64,000 bases of DNA from JAFGPL01 sp963781805 (GCA_963781805.1 CAWAHF010000004.1:4402001-4466000), one strand, 5' to 3'; counted from the stretch's first letter, positions 17,524-27,374 are shown. The notes: a model not told the origin generated them from the sequence alone. Numbers and translations: made by a program.

Positions 17524-18900
17524 ATGCTGGAAAAGTCAGGTAAAATTCTTATTGTAGACGACAACGAAGATATTCTCTTTGCTTTAAAACTTTTACTAAA
17601 ACCTTATACTGAATCTATTACCTCTCTCAACAGTCCTGAAAAGATACCCGAATATTTAAAATCAGAATATTTTGATGTCATCTTACTTGATATGAATTTC
17701 AGTAAAGATGCCATTAGCGGTCAGGAAGGTTTTGACTGGCTTGAAAAGATACTTTCCATCGATCCCGATGCGGTGGTTGTATTTATTACTGCATACGGAG
17801 ATGCTGAAAAGGCTGTGACCGCAATGAAATCAGGCGCGACCGATTTTGTTTTAAAACCCTGGCAGAATGAGAAGTTACTTGCCACTGTATCGGCCTCTAT
17901 AAAATTGAGAAGATCGCGACTCGAAACGGATAGTTTGCGGAACAGGCAAAAGGAGATGTGTGCTATGCTGGATCAACCGTTCCAGGATTTTATTGGAGAA
18001 TCGGAAGCAATGAAGCAGGTTTTTACTACCATTAAAAAAGTTGCTAAAACTGATGCCAACATTCTTATTCTGGGTGAAAATGGAACCGGAAAGGAATTGG
18101 TTGCCAGAGCTTTGTACAGAAATTCACTTCGAAAAGATGAAGTATTCATTAATGTTGACTTGGGCTCAATTACGGAGACTCTTTTTGAGAGCGAACTTTT
18201 TGGACATGAAAAAGGGGCATTCACAGATGCAAAAAAGGAAAAGCCGGGCCGATTCGAAATTGCTTCAAAAGGCACACTCTTTCTCGATGAGATTGGAAAT
18301 CTTTCTTTACCTCTGCAAACAAAACTGCTTACAGTTATCGAACGAAGAGAAGTCACAAGGGTAGGGGCAAATAAACCAATTTCTGTGAATGTAAGGTTAA
18401 TATGCGCAACCAACAACGATCTTTACGAGTTGGTCGGGAAAAATCTTTTCCGTCAGGATTTGCTTTACAGAATAAATACCGTTGAAATTCACTTGCCTCC
18501 GTTAAGAGAAAGAGTTGATGATATTTCCATTCTGGCAAATCATTTTTTAAAGAATTATTCTAAAAAATATAAAAAATCGGTTAAAGGGATCAATTCCGCT
18601 GCGCTGAAAAAGTTAATGCATTATTCCTGGCCCGGCAATGTAAGAGAACTTCAACATGCTATAGAGCGGGCATTGATCATGTGTGAATCAAATTTTCTAG
18701 AACCTGAGGACTTTATATTAACGCCGCCCAAGAAGCAGGGCTCTGAACAGGAATTTGAAACATTTAATCTGGATGATATTGAAAAAAATATTATTCTGAA
18801 AGTACTTAAACAGAACCAGGGAAATATTACCCAGGCAGCACAGGAATTAGGACTGACCAGAACCTCTCTTTACCGCAGAATGGAAAAGTATGAGCTTTAA
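17524..18900 (+). CDS. NtrC-family sigma-54-type response regulator
   Basis: Codes for 458 residues. Receiver domain (about 1-125) with acidic pair D12/D13, phospho-acceptor D56 (VILLDMNF) and K in VLKPWQ. AAA+ domain (about 155-385) with Walker A GENGTGKE near 183, the sigma-54 contact loop GAFTDA near 230 (consensus GAFTGA) and Walker B TLFLDEIG. A Fis-type helix-turn-helix ends the protein (NITQAAQELGLTRTSLYRRM). It likely activates the divergent efflux operon when phosphorylated by the kinase encoded next. The Asp in place of the second Gly of GAFTGA is a point to check for sigma-54 dependence. Confidence 0.95.
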   Translation: MLEKSGKILIVDDNEDILFALKLLLKPYTESITSLNSPEKIPEYLKSEYFDVILLDMNFSKDAISGQEGFDWLEKILSIDPDAVVVFITAYGDAEKAVTAMKSGATDFVLKPWQNEKLLATVSASIKLRRSRLETDSLRNRQKEMCAMLDQPFQDFIGESEAMKQVFTTIKKVAKTDANILILGENGTGKELVARALYRNSLRKDEVFINVDLGSITETLFESELFGHEKGAFTDAKKEKPGRFEIASKGTLFLDEIGNLSLPLQTKLLTVIERREVTRVGANKPISVNVRLICATNNDLYELVGKNLFRQDLLYRINTVEIHLPPLRERVDDISILANHFLKNYSKKYKKSVKGINSAALKKLMHYSWPGNVRELQHAIERALIMCESNFLEPEDFILTPPKKQGSEQEFETFNLDDIEKNIILKVLKQNQGNITQAAQELGLTRTSLYRRMEKYEL

Positions 18901-20245
18901 AAACTTCAGGTTCAATCTGATCGTAAGGATACTTATCCTTGCTGCATCCATGTTCCTTTTCTTTTATTTTATTAAAAGTCAGTTTTTTATTGCTCCTGTT
19001 ATTATTGCTCTCACAATGATTTTCCAGGTTGCTTCACTCATCCGATTCATTGATAAAACAAACAGGGAATTAACCAGTTTTCTTGAATCGATCAGGTTTT
19101 CAGAATTTACCCGTTCTTTCCAGATTGAAGGGATGGGTAGCTCCTTTGACGATCTCAACAAAGCTTTTAATGAAGTAATCAAAGATTTTCAAAAAGTCCG
19201 ATCAGAAAAAGAAGAACACTTTCATTATATCCAAACCATTGTTCAAAATATTGATGTTAGTTTAATTGCATATCAAAACGACGGAAACATCGAATTGATC
19301 AATAAAGCAGCCAAAAAGCTGTTTCAGGTAACCAACCTGAAAAATATTAAGGGACTTGAATCTCTTAGCATCGAGCTCGTAGATGCCTTGTTGAATATTA
19401 AACCCGGCGAAAATAAGCTGGTAAGAGTTAATGATGAGGAAGATATTTTGCAACTGGCAATATATGCCACTACCATAAAAATCAGAGACAAAACAATTAT
19501 TCTTACTACCATAAAAAATATTCAAAATGTATTGGAGGAGCAGGAAACAGAGGCCTGGCAAAAATTAATCCGGGTGCTTACCCATGAAATCATGAATTCA
19601 ATCACTCCCATAGCCTCATTATCTTCTACGCTTACCAATATGCTTACTAATTATAATCCATCGGGGAGTGATGATACAAAGGATTTGGAGAAAGTTGCTC
19701 TTGATGAAATTCAGGAAGCTTTACAAACCATTAACAAACGAAGCATCGGGCTGCTGCATTTTGTCAATACATACAGAAATTTAACACGAATTCCCAAGCC
19801 AAATTTTAAAGTGTGTAGTCTTGCTGAACTTTTTAAGAATATTCAAAATTTGCTTGAAGAAGAAATTTTACATAATCAAATTGAATTCAACGTAAAAATC
19901 GAACCTGAAAATATAAAAATTACTGCAGATGAACAGCTTATGGAACAAGTACTGATAAACCTAATTAAGAATTCAATTTATGCGCTTCAGAAAAGAGAGG
20001 ATGGAATTATTCAATTGAACGGATTCTTGAACAAAAGAGGTCGGCCTACTATCCAGGTTGTTGATAACGGACCCGGAATTCTGGGGGATGTCCTGGATAA
20101 AATATTTATACCGTTTTTTACCACCAAACCTTCAGGCTCAGGGATTGGATTAAGTTTATCCAAACAGATTTTAAGATTACACAATGGTTCAATTACCGCT
20201 CACTCAATACCAGATAAAGAGACAATCTTTTCGTTATCCTTTTAA
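18890..20245 (+). CDS. Membrane sensor histidine kinase, NtrB/NtrY-like
   Basis: Codes for 451 residues; the ATG at 18890 overlaps the regulator stop by 11 bp, so the pair is co-translated. Two membrane segments (about 11-50) give a tiny periplasmic part. They are followed by a PAS-like region (about 110-215), the phospho-acceptor His in LTHEIMNSITPI (near 230) and an ATPase domain with NLIKNSIYAL (N box), VVDNGPGI (G1) and KPSGSGIGLSLS (G2). The small sensor region suggests it senses the membrane or cytoplasm. It is the partner kinase of the upstream NtrC-like regulator. Confidence 0.93.
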   Translation: MSFKNFRFNLIVRILILAASMFLFFYFIKSQFFIAPVIIALTMIFQVASLIRFIDKTNRELTSFLESIRFSEFTRSFQIEGMGSSFDDLNKAFNEVIKDFQKVRSEKEEHFHYIQTIVQNIDVSLIAYQNDGNIELINKAAKKLFQVTNLKNIKGLESLSIELVDALLNIKPGENKLVRVNDEEDILQLAIYATTIKIRDKTIILTTIKNIQNVLEEQETEAWQKLIRVLTHEIMNSITPIASLSSTLTNMLTNYNPSGSDDTKDLEKVALDEIQEALQTINKRSIGLLHFVNTYRNLTRIPKPNFKVCSLAELFKNIQNLLEEEILHNQIEFNVKIEPENIKITADEQLMEQVLINLIKNSIYALQKREDGIIQLNGFLNKRGRPTIQVVDNGPGILGDVLDKIFIPFFTTKPSGSGIGLSLSKQILRLHNGSITAHSIPDKETIFSLSF

Positions 20246-20256
20246 TAAATTCCGGA

Positions 20257-20469
20257 TCAGAGAATATCTATCTGAATATCATTTACCCTAACAGCATCTC
20301 CTTTTCGCAATTTTCTTCGTTTCCGAAACTCGGGAGTAAGGTTTACCATAATTTCACCGTTCTCTACCATTAATTTTGCTACAGCACCGGTATCTGCGAT
20401 ATTAAGTAATTTAAGCAGTTTTATTAATTCAATATACTCCTGTGATAAGATGAATTTGATTTTTTCCAT
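20257..20469 (-). CDS. S4-domain RNA-binding protein
   Basis: Codes for 70 residues, essentially one S4 fold: EYIELIKLLKLLNIADTGAV, then AKLMVENGEIMVN, then KRRKLRKGDAVRV. This is the small stand-alone S4 type (YaaA/YbcJ-like), presumed to bind structured RNA, perhaps on the ribosome. The product is basic in its second half. It is convergent with the kinase gene 11 bp away. Confidence 0.8.
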   Translation of the reverse strand: MEKIKFILSQEYIELIKLLKLLNIADTGAVAKLMVENGEIMVNLTPEFRKRRKLRKGDAVRVNDIQIDIL

Positions 20470-20645
20470 GAATCAGGATACATTCAATAACATACCAATG
20501 ATACTAATTAAAATTTTAATACTTCCTTTAGTTTCAAATTTGTTCAACAACTAGTAATCATTTAATTACAGGATTAAAAGTAAAGATTTATTTTTATATC
20601 TCCATAAAATGTTCTAAATTGGAGCCGAATACAAAGCTTTACGAA

Positions 20646-21059
20646 ATGAGTGAGAATAAGAAATCCTTCGTAAAAGATCTTGACCAATTGATTGAATTAT
20701 TAAAAAAATTAAAAGAAAAATTTGGCAATGATTCTCATAAAAATATTGATCAATCTTTTTTTGATAATTTCGAACAGATACTATCCAACTATAACTATAT
20801 AAAAGATGATGTCTCAGAAAAACTGCTGAACCAATTTGGAGAACCCATTCAACATTTGGTTTCTCAAATGATTAAAGAACTTAAAGTTGAACTGGATGAA
20901 TCTGAATATCAAAATGATAATATCCAGATGGATTTAAACCGAATAGATCAACTTCTGACATCTCCCGAAATTCGTGATGATGAAATAAACCGTTTGCTTG
21001 ACCGGCGTTCTGAACTTCTGGCGATAAAATCGGGGCAGATAACGAGGTATGATAATTAG
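20646..21059 (+). CDS. Coiled-coil hypothetical protein
   Basis: Codes for 137 residues from ATG 20646; an in-frame TTG at 20619 would add nine residues and is less likely. The product is acidic and almost wholly helical (LDQLIELLKKLKEKF; MIKELKVELDESEY; NRLLDRRSELL). No membrane segment or known motif is visible. Function unknown. It converges on the Ppx/GppA gene. Confidence 0.6.
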   Translation: MSENKKSFVKDLDQLIELLKKLKEKFGNDSHKNIDQSFFDNFEQILSNYNYIKDDVSEKLLNQFGEPIQHLVSQMIKELKVELDESEYQNDNIQMDLNRIDQLLTSPEIRDDEINRLLDRRSELLAIKSGQITRYDN

Positions 21060-21105
21060 TACCTCTGCGATTAGATTTTAGTTGCATCAACAAAAAACAC
21101 GAAAA

Positions 21106-22038
21106 TTATACTGATTTAATTAACTCATACATTAATCCTTCTTTTAGTGCAAAATTTGATTGGATTATCGTTTTGATTTTTGTTTTGTCTATCAGGAATT
21201 TTACCAGTACAGCTGCAAGTACAATAAACTCGATACGCATTGTTTCAAGACCTTTCATCTTCTTTCTTTCCTTAATGGTGGAATTTACCAATCGCCAGGA
21301 TAAATCTTCAAATTCAGTTAAATCGATGTAAACAGCTTCAGGATATGAACCGATTTCCGACTCAAATTTATCTTCATTTCTTATCATGGCGGCTAAAGAT
21401 TCAAATGCTCCGGATGCACCAATAATTATATCTGCTCCGTGCTTTTTAACTTCTTCTAATACCTCAATTAATTTTTCTTCAAAGAAATTGGTTAAGATTT
21501 CAATTTCTTCAATTGACAACGGGTCGGAGGGTTTGAATTTTTCAATAAGATATGCGACTCCAATCGGATAGCTTTTTTTCCAGTATATCTGATTCTCATC
21601 GGCAATAATAAATTCAATGCTTCCTCCGCCGATGTCGATTATCAGCGCTTTATGATGATCGAAATTTACCGCTTGTCTTACGCCAAAGTAAGTAAGTTCA
21701 GCCTCTCTATCGCCTTCCAGTACCGATACATCAATATTAAATCTATCTTTAACAGATTTGACAAACTGACCACCGTTTTTTGAGTTCCTGATAGCAGCTG
21801 TGGCATAAGCATAAATTGTGTCAACTCCTGTTTCTAAGAATGTGTGGCTAAACTTTTCTATAGCATTCAAACCCCTGGTAATTGCATCTGTTTTTAATTC
21901 TTTCCGTTCAACGCTTCCCTTTGCAAGCTTAACTGCAATTTTGCTGCTGTGTAAAATTTTAAACGTATCCTTTCCACCGCTTTCGGCAATAAGGAGATTG
22001 AAAGTATTAGTTCCAAGATCGATAACGGCAATTTTCAT
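21106..22038 (-). CDS. Ppx/GppA exopolyphosphatase-type phosphatase
   Basis: Codes for 310 residues of the ASKHA ATPase fold. Phosphate-binding motifs are DLGTNTFNLLIAE at the N-terminus, DIGGGSIEF near residue 135 and a later GASGAFE. Family members degrade inorganic polyphosphate and/or pppGpp; with only the two core domains and no C-terminal HD extension, the short form is seen here. Cytoplasmic. Likely a single-gene unit. Confidence 0.92.
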   Translation of the reverse strand: MKIAVIDLGTNTFNLLIAESGGKDTFKILHSSKIAVKLAKGSVERKELKTDAITRGLNAIEKFSHTFLETGVDTIYAYATAAIRNSKNGGQFVKSVKDRFNIDVSVLEGDREAELTYFGVRQAVNFDHHKALIIDIGGGSIEFIIADENQIYWKKSYPIGVAYLIEKFKPSDPLSIEEIEILTNFFEEKLIEVLEEVKKHGADIIIGASGAFESLAAMIRNEDKFESEIGSYPEAVYIDLTEFEDLSWRLVNSTIKERKKMKGLETMRIEFIVLAAVLVKFLIDKTKIKTIIQSNFALKEGLMYELIKSV

Positions 22039-22076
22039 AATATTTTAATAATGCCTTATAAATGACAAAAGTAGAA

Positions 22077-23435
22077 TTAATTTTTATACCTTATCCATTT
22101 CCACAGTTCTTTATACGATGCTTTTTTACCGTACATCAGAATTCCGGTTCTGTATATCTTACCGGCAAGCCATGTTGAACCAAGAAAAGTAAACAATAAT
22201 ATAACCATAGATGCAACCACCTGGATGGCTGGAATATCAAAGCCAATTCTGCCCATCATTACTACCGGAGATGTCAATGGAATTATGGAAAAAATTACAG
22301 CCAACTTTCCATCTGGATTTGTAAACGCATTCACCATCATAAATAAGCTAAGCGCCAAGGGTATGGTAACAGGCAGCATAAATTGCTGGGTGTCGGTTTC
22401 ACTATCCACTGCGGCTCCTATTGCAGCAAACAACGATGCATAAAGGATATATCCTCCGATAAAATAAAATAAGAAAGTAGATATTATGACCAAAAAATTA
22501 ATATCCTTAATTTCATCCAGATAGCTTTGTATTTCTTCTGTTTTAGTGGTCATAGGTTGTTGTTGTACAGATTTGGCCTGAAACAGGCTTTCAGGAGTAA
22601 TTTCAGTAGCTGCCGGTGTTTTATGATTTAATCCCAGGACTTGCTGTGTGACAGCTACAATGCTGAATGTCAATAAAAACCAGATAAGAAACTGCGTCAG
22701 GCCTATCAATCCAATACCTATTATTTTACCCATCATTAATTGAAAAGGCTTCACCGATGATATAATAACTTCAATAATCCTGCTTGTTTTTTCTTCAATA
22801 ACTCCACGCATTACCTGGGCACCGAAGAAAAATATAAAGAAATAGATGAGGAATCCACATACATATCCTACCCATCTTTTAATTTCCTGTTGTGATTCCT
22901 CCTGAAATTCACCGTTCTTATCCAGCTTAATGGTTTTCAAAGAAATATCTGTGTGCACGGAATTTAAAACATCAACAGGTATATTATTCTTTCTTAATTT
23001 GAGATTCTGGATATAATTTTCCAGGCTTTGTTTGATATGTAATTCTAATCCCAGACTGGGTTGTTTTTTCGTATACAGTTCTGCTGTTTCCGAATTTATT
23101 ATGTTGTATGGAATGTATAATATGGCATAATATTCCGATTTTGAAAGCGCCAGTTTCAAAGCTTCGATTGATGCGTAAACATATTTAAATTGAAGATTTT
23201 CTTTATCCGGTATAACGTCAAAAAACCTTAATGAATCGGGGACAGGTTCATTCATTTCGTTATATTCAACCACTGCAATGGTTTTAAGATCCGTGTCTTC
23301 AACCTGTGATAACCATGCTGGTAAAATAAGAAAAGCAGCAAATAGCAGAGGACCAATAATGGTCATTATAATAAACGATTTTTTCCTGATCCGTGTTAGG
23401 TATTCCCGTTGAATTATAAGAGCAATTTTTCTCAT
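22077..23435 (-). CDS. ABC-2 type permease, NatB-like
   Basis: Codes for 452 residues from ATG 23435 (MRKIALIIQREYLTRIRKKS), the usual start for this family; a longer upstream frame would run into the ATPase gene. One N-terminal membrane helix, a ~150-residue extracytoplasmic domain (about 45-190) and then five to six membrane helices, with the block RGVIEEKTSRIIEVIISSVK, define the NatB/ABC-2 exporter group. It starts 1 bp after the ATPase stop, so it pairs with that gene. Substrate (Na+ or other) unknown. Confidence 0.9.
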   Translation of the reverse strand: MRKIALIIQREYLTRIRKKSFIIMTIIGPLLFAAFLILPAWLSQVEDTDLKTIAVVEYNEMNEPVPDSLRFFDVIPDKENLQFKYVYASIEALKLALSKSEYYAILYIPYNIINSETAELYTKKQPSLGLELHIKQSLENYIQNLKLRKNNIPVDVLNSVHTDISLKTIKLDKNGEFQEESQQEIKRWVGYVCGFLIYFFIFFFGAQVMRGVIEEKTSRIIEVIISSVKPFQLMMGKIIGIGLIGLTQFLIWFLLTFSIVAVTQQVLGLNHKTPAATEITPESLFQAKSVQQQPMTTKTEEIQSYLDEIKDINFLVIISTFLFYFIGGYILYASLFAAIGAAVDSETDTQQFMLPVTIPLALSLFMMVNAFTNPDGKLAVIFSIIPLTSPVVMMGRIGFDIPAIQVVASMVILLFTFLGSTWLAGKIYRTGILMYGKKASYKELWKWIRYKN

Positions 23436-23436
23436 G

Positions 23437-24375
23437 TTACCTTTCGTTAGGTTTTTCTTTTCCTGCTTCCTGAACAACCTTGATAAATATTTCATTCATC
23501 CTGGGAATTACTTCATTAAATGAAATAATAGTATAGTGTGGAATAATAAGACGAAGCAGATCATTTTCATTCGATTCTCCTATAATTTTAATTTTAGCCA
23601 GCAGAAAATCATCATGTTTTTTATGTTCAACAAGGTTGAAATTTGAATTCAGTATTTCAGGAAGCTTTTCAAAATCTCCCCGTAATCCGACTTCAAATGT
23701 ATTTGATTTATATGTATTTCGGATATCCTTAATATTGCCCTCCAGAACCGATTTTGATTTGTTGATTAGGGTAATATGATCACACAACTCTTCAACCGAA
23801 CCCATATCATGAGTTGAAAAAATCACTGTTGCACCTTTTGCTCTGAGATTCAGGATTTCCTTTTTGAGCATATCTGTATTGATGGGATCAAAGCCACTAA
23901 ACGGTTCATCGAAAATAAGAAGTTTTGGCTCATGCAAAATAGTGACTACAAACTGAACTTTCTGTTGCATTCCCTTTGACAGCTCTTCTACCTTTTTGTT
24001 CCACCAGGCCTGAATTTCGAATTTCTCGAACCAATATCTCAACTTTTTCAGTGCATCGTTTTTAGTTAAACCTTTAAGCCGGCATAGATACAATGCCTGT
24101 TCACCAATTTTCATTTTTCGGTATAATCCACGTTCTTCAGGCAAGTATCCAAGCTTAAAAACATCATCATTTCTGAATTTCCTGTTTTCGAAATATAATT
24201 CGCCTTTATCCGGTGCAGTAATCTGGTTAATAATGCGAATAAGTGTGGTTTTACCTGCGCCATTAGGGCCAAGTAATCCATATATACTATTTTCCGGAAC
24301 TGATATACTCAGATTATCAAGCGCTAAATGGTTCGAATATTTTTTTTCAATGTTAACTGCTTTGAAGATTTCCAT
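23437..24375 (-). CDS. ABC transporter ATP-binding protein, NatA-like
   Basis: Codes for 312 residues. It contains Walker A GPNGAGKTT, signature ELSKGMQQK (LSKGM in place of LSGGQ, normal for this group), Walker B LLIFDEPFSGFDP and H-loop STHDMGS. The C-terminal ~90 residues form the accessory domain typical of ABC-2 exporters. It forms an exporter with the next gene. It lies 33 bp after dnaJ and may share its transcript. Confidence 0.92.
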   Translation of the reverse strand: MEIFKAVNIEKKYSNHLALDNLSISVPENSIYGLLGPNGAGKTTLIRIINQITAPDKGELYFENRKFRNDDVFKLGYLPEERGLYRKMKIGEQALYLCRLKGLTKNDALKKLRYWFEKFEIQAWWNKKVEELSKGMQQKVQFVVTILHEPKLLIFDEPFSGFDPINTDMLKKEILNLRAKGATVIFSTHDMGSVEELCDHITLINKSKSVLEGNIKDIRNTYKSNTFEVGLRGDFEKLPEILNSNFNLVEHKKHDDFLLAKIKIIGESNENDLLRLIIPHYTIISFNEVIPRMNEIFIKVVQEAGKEKPNER

Positions 24376-24408
24376 TTCGGGTAATTGGAGACAAATTAAG
24401 TTGGGTTT

Positions 24409-25548
24409 CTATTCAAACATATTTTTCATTTTTTCGAAAAAACTGCGATCAGATTTATCCGGATTAGGCTTGAAGTTATCCGAATCATCCAGCTTCTCAA
24501 GTAATTTGGCTTCTTCTTTCGACAATATTTTTGGTATCCAAACATTTATACTAACCAATAAATCACCTTTTCCATAGCTGTTTACTTCGGGCAATCCTTT
24601 TCCACGCAATCTCAGTATTTTCCCCGGCTGTGTCCCTGATTCAATTTTAATTTTGACTTTTCCTTCGATGGTTGGAATTTCAACATGCGAACCTAAAGCC
24701 GCCTGGGGAATACTTATATATAAATTGAATAGCAGGTCGTTTCCATCGCGAATCAGTTCCGGATGAGGCTCTTCTTCAATGAGTACGAGCAAGTCACCGT
24801 TGATACCTCCCCGCCTGGCAGCATTTCCTTTTCCCGAAACAGTCATTTGCATTCCTTCGCCTACTCCTGCCGGTATTTTAATATTAATAATTTCGTCGTC
24901 CTTAACAATACCTTCACCGTGGCACGAGGTACAGCGTTGCGTAACTACTTTACCACTGCCTTCGCAATTGGGGCAAACCGAAGTAGATTGCATTTGTCCT
25001 AAAAATGTATTGGTGATACGTGTTACATGCCCTGTGCCATGACATGTTGAGCAGGTACTGTATGAACTGTTGTCGTGTGCACCTGTACCTTTGCATTGCT
25101 TACAGGATATATATTTTGTGACTTTTAATTTTTTTTCAACCCCTTTGGCGATTTCTTCAAGATTAAGTTTGACTTTCACCCTCAGATTGGCTCCTTTGTT
25201 GGTCTGCCTGGAATGCCTGGAACCACTGAATCCGCCAAATCCAAAATCTGCAAAAATATCTCCAAAATGGCTGAATATGTCATCCATGGTCATTCCTCCA
25301 CCGCCATATCCTCCACCCGAAGAACCTACACCGGCATGACCATATCTGTCATACCTGCTTTTTTTATCGGGATTGCTCAACACCTCATAGGCTTCGGCAG
25401 CTTCTTTAAAATTTTCTTCAGCTTCTTTATTTCCCGGATTTTTATCGGGATGAAATTTTAATGCCTGTTTCCTGTATGCTTTTTTTATTTCTTCGGGGGA
25501 AGCGTTTTTTGAAACCTCTAATATTTCGTAGTAATCTCTTTTTGACAT
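24409..25548 (-). CDS. dnaJ: Chaperone protein DnaJ
   Basis: Codes for 379 residues, a type I Hsp40. J domain with the HPD motif (KFHPDKNPG), a Gly-rich linker (GGGYGGGG), four zinc-binding repeats (CKQCKGTG, CSTCHGTG, CPNCEGSG, CTSCHGEG) and two C-terminal substrate-binding domains. It stimulates DnaK ATPase and delivers unfolded clients. It follows grpE by 33 bp in a grpE-dnaJ unit; dnaK is not in the window. Confidence 0.97.
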   Translation of the reverse strand: MSKRDYYEILEVSKNASPEEIKKAYRKQALKFHPDKNPGNKEAEENFKEAAEAYEVLSNPDKKSRYDRYGHAGVGSSGGGYGGGGMTMDDIFSHFGDIFADFGFGGFSGSRHSRQTNKGANLRVKVKLNLEEIAKGVEKKLKVTKYISCKQCKGTGAHDNSSYSTCSTCHGTGHVTRITNTFLGQMQSTSVCPNCEGSGKVVTQRCTSCHGEGIVKDDEIINIKIPAGVGEGMQMTVSGKGNAARRGGINGDLLVLIEEEPHPELIRDGNDLLFNLYISIPQAALGSHVEIPTIEGKVKIKIESGTQPGKILRLRGKGLPEVNSYGKGDLLVSINVWIPKILSKEEAKLLEKLDDSDNFKPNPDKSDRSFFEKMKNMFE

Positions 25549-25581
25549 CTTAAATTAAGTTTATGGTTATATTGGGAACTA

Positions 25582-26169
25582 TCATTCTCCAACAACCACT
25601 TTGGAATATCTAATTACTTTTTCGTTTAATGTATACCCTTTCGTGATTACATCAACCACTTTGCCTTTTAATTCGGGTTCAGGAGCAGGGATTTTGGTAA
25701 TAGCTTCATGAAGGTCGATATTGAAGTCCTTGTTAGCAGATTCAATTTCTTTTACTCCATTTTGATTAAGGAATTCCTTAAACTTGTTATAAATCAATCT
25801 AAGTCCTTCTTTAACAGCTTCAATATCCTTTGTGTTTTCCAGATGTTGGATTCCTCTTTCAAAATCATCTAAAACCGGTAAAAGGTTTATAATAAGTTGT
25901 TCTCCAGCTTGTTTGGTTAGATCCATTTTTTCTTTTAAAGTTCGCTTGCGGTAATTATCAAATTCCGCAGATAACCTTAAATATTTGTCATAGGATTCTT
26001 TATTTTTTTCTTCAGCATCTTTTAATTTTGAATGCAGCTCTTTAATCAATTTCACGTTTTTTTCTCCTTCTTTTGAATGAGGTTGGGTTTTTTTAACTGC
26101 TTCTTTCTTTTTGCTTTGATTTATCTTGTTAGTCATATCTCCTTTCTCTGAGTTATCGTTATTAATCAT
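25582..26169 (-). CDS. grpE: Nucleotide exchange factor GrpE
   Basis: Codes for 195 residues. A charged, Lys/Glu-rich N-terminus leads into a long coiled coil (about 40-85) and the conserved core with RLSAEFDNYRKRT, LLPVLDDFERGIQHL and the C-terminal beta wing (GYTLNEKVIRYSKVVVGE). It releases ADP from DnaK. First gene of the grpE-dnaJ unit. No CIRCE-type inverted repeat was found upstream. Confidence 0.96.
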   Translation of the reverse strand: MINNDNSEKGDMTNKINQSKKKEAVKKTQPHSKEGEKNVKLIKELHSKLKDAEEKNKESYDKYLRLSAEFDNYRKRTLKEKMDLTKQAGEQLIINLLPVLDDFERGIQHLENTKDIEAVKEGLRLIYNKFKEFLNQNGVKEIESANKDFNIDLHEAITKIPAPEPELKGKVVDVITKGYTLNEKVIRYSKVVVGE

Positions 26170-26355
26170 TCTGTGAATATTAGATGTTTGAATGGTGATT
26201 TTTTAATTTAAATTGAGATTGCAAAACTTTTGCCAATATGTCTCAGCAGACAATTTGACAGATTCCTGAAAACATGAGGTGCAAAAATAGCAAAATAATG
26301 ATTTATTATTCTATTGTCTCCATCTATTAACGAATAAAACAGATGCAATAAAAAA

Positions 26356-26381
26356 CCCTGTAATTTAAAATAATTACAGGG
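26356..26381 (-). terminator. Terminator downstream of tRNA-Phe
   Basis: CCCTGTAATT (26356-26365), loop TAAAAT, AATTACAGGG (26372-26381): a perfect 10-bp stem. On the minus strand it is followed by a T-run (complement of 26349-26355). It ends the tRNA transcript 16 bp past the CCA end. Confidence 0.85.
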
Positions 26382-26396
26382 ACAGCTTAATTGGAT

Positions 26397-26472
<76 letters not shown>

Positions 26473-27037
26473 CTATTTTTTGAAGCGCTGCAAATCTAAA
26501 GAAAAAAATTGTTATACAAAAAAAAATGGTTAAAATTATGGCAGTGATATGCCTTCAAATTTGAAGTATATGTAGATTACATATTCCGGATTATGAGATA
26601 AGCATTAGCGGATTTATTATTAAAGATTAATTTGTATTCTTATGCCTGACTAATTTTTAAAGCGCTTACTTCTAAAATTAAGAGAATTAATATGCCTTTG
26701 ATCTTTTCATTCATTGAAAAACACACAGGCCATAATGACCGCATATTGCTGATGGAAATATTTTAAAATAAATTTATTACAAAAAATGCTAGAATTTCTT
26801 AATTGTCCATAGCAATTATTTCATTTACAAAATATTAGCTAAAGTATTGATTAAGTGGTTATTAATCTCACAGATCCTGATGAATTCGTTGTCTTTCCTA
26901 CAATTATTAAAAGGTTGATACAAAATAAATATGTAATTTTTTATGCATGAAATTTGCTAAACATAAGAAATAGTCTATATTTGTAAAGGATTTGACTAGT
27001 TATCTGAACATTTTACTAACCCTAAATTATTTGTATT
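26473..27037. other. 565-bp gene-free region upstream of HU
   Basis: No protein or RNA gene is supported here. The right end carries the HU promoter. Two small AGCGCT palindromes occur at about 26484 and 26662. The rest is AT-rich with no clear structure. Confidence 0.5.
26953..26983 (+). promoter_or_regulatory. Bacteroidota-type promoter for HU
   Basis: TTTG at 26953-26956 and TATATTTG at 26976-26983 with 19 bp between, an excellent match to the phylum's primary sigma consensus. Predicted start near 26990 gives a ~48-nt leader. Confidence 0.75.
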
Positions 27038-27310
27038 ATGAACAAAGCACAACTAATTGATGCAATCGCAGCTCAAGCCGGACTCACTAAAGCCGGTGCA
27101 AAAAAAGCTTTAAATGCAACAATCGGAGCAATTTCAGGTTCTCTAAAAAAGGGAGATAGAGTGGCTTTGGTAGGATTTGGTTCATTCTCAATTTCTAAAA
27201 GAAGTGCAAGAACAGGAAGAAACCCTCAAACCGGAAAAGAAATCAAAATTGCTGCTAAAAAAGTTGTAAAATTTAAAGCTGGTGCTGAATTAGCAAAAAC
27301 TGTTAAATAA
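27038..27310 (+). CDS. hup: HU family DNA-binding protein
   Basis: Codes for 90 residues, the standard size. It is a nucleoid protein that binds and bends DNA as a dimer. The family's key block GFGSFSISKRSARTGRNPQT lies around residues 46-65 and the intercalating Pro is present in RNPQTGKEI. Lys/Ala-rich and basic. It has a strong promoter and a strong terminator, fitting high expression from a single-gene unit. Confidence 0.97.
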   Translation: MNKAQLIDAIAAQAGLTKAGAKKALNATIGAISGSLKKGDRVALVGFGSFSISKRSARTGRNPQTGKEIKIAAKKVVKFKAGAELAKTVK

Positions 27311-27329
27311 TTGCATCAATGATGAAACC

Positions 27330-27358
27330 AAGGGAGCTGATAGCTCCCTTTTTTTTTG
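27330..27358 (+). terminator. Terminator of HU gene
   Basis: AAGGGAGCT (27330-27338), loop GAT, AGCTCCCTT (27342-27350) followed by eight further T. A canonical rho-independent terminator 20 bp past the HU stop. Confidence 0.92.
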
Positions 27359-27374
27359 ATCCCAATTAATAATC

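Noticed and set aside
22077..23495. Longer NatB-like permease from 23495
   Set aside because: The extension overlaps the ATPase gene and lacks family similarity; ATG 23435 gives the usual start MRKIALI and follows the ATPase stop directly.
24763..25461. Plus-strand frames inside dnaJ
   Set aside because: They are shadows of the Gly/Cys-rich dnaJ sequence, with no signal or motif of their own.
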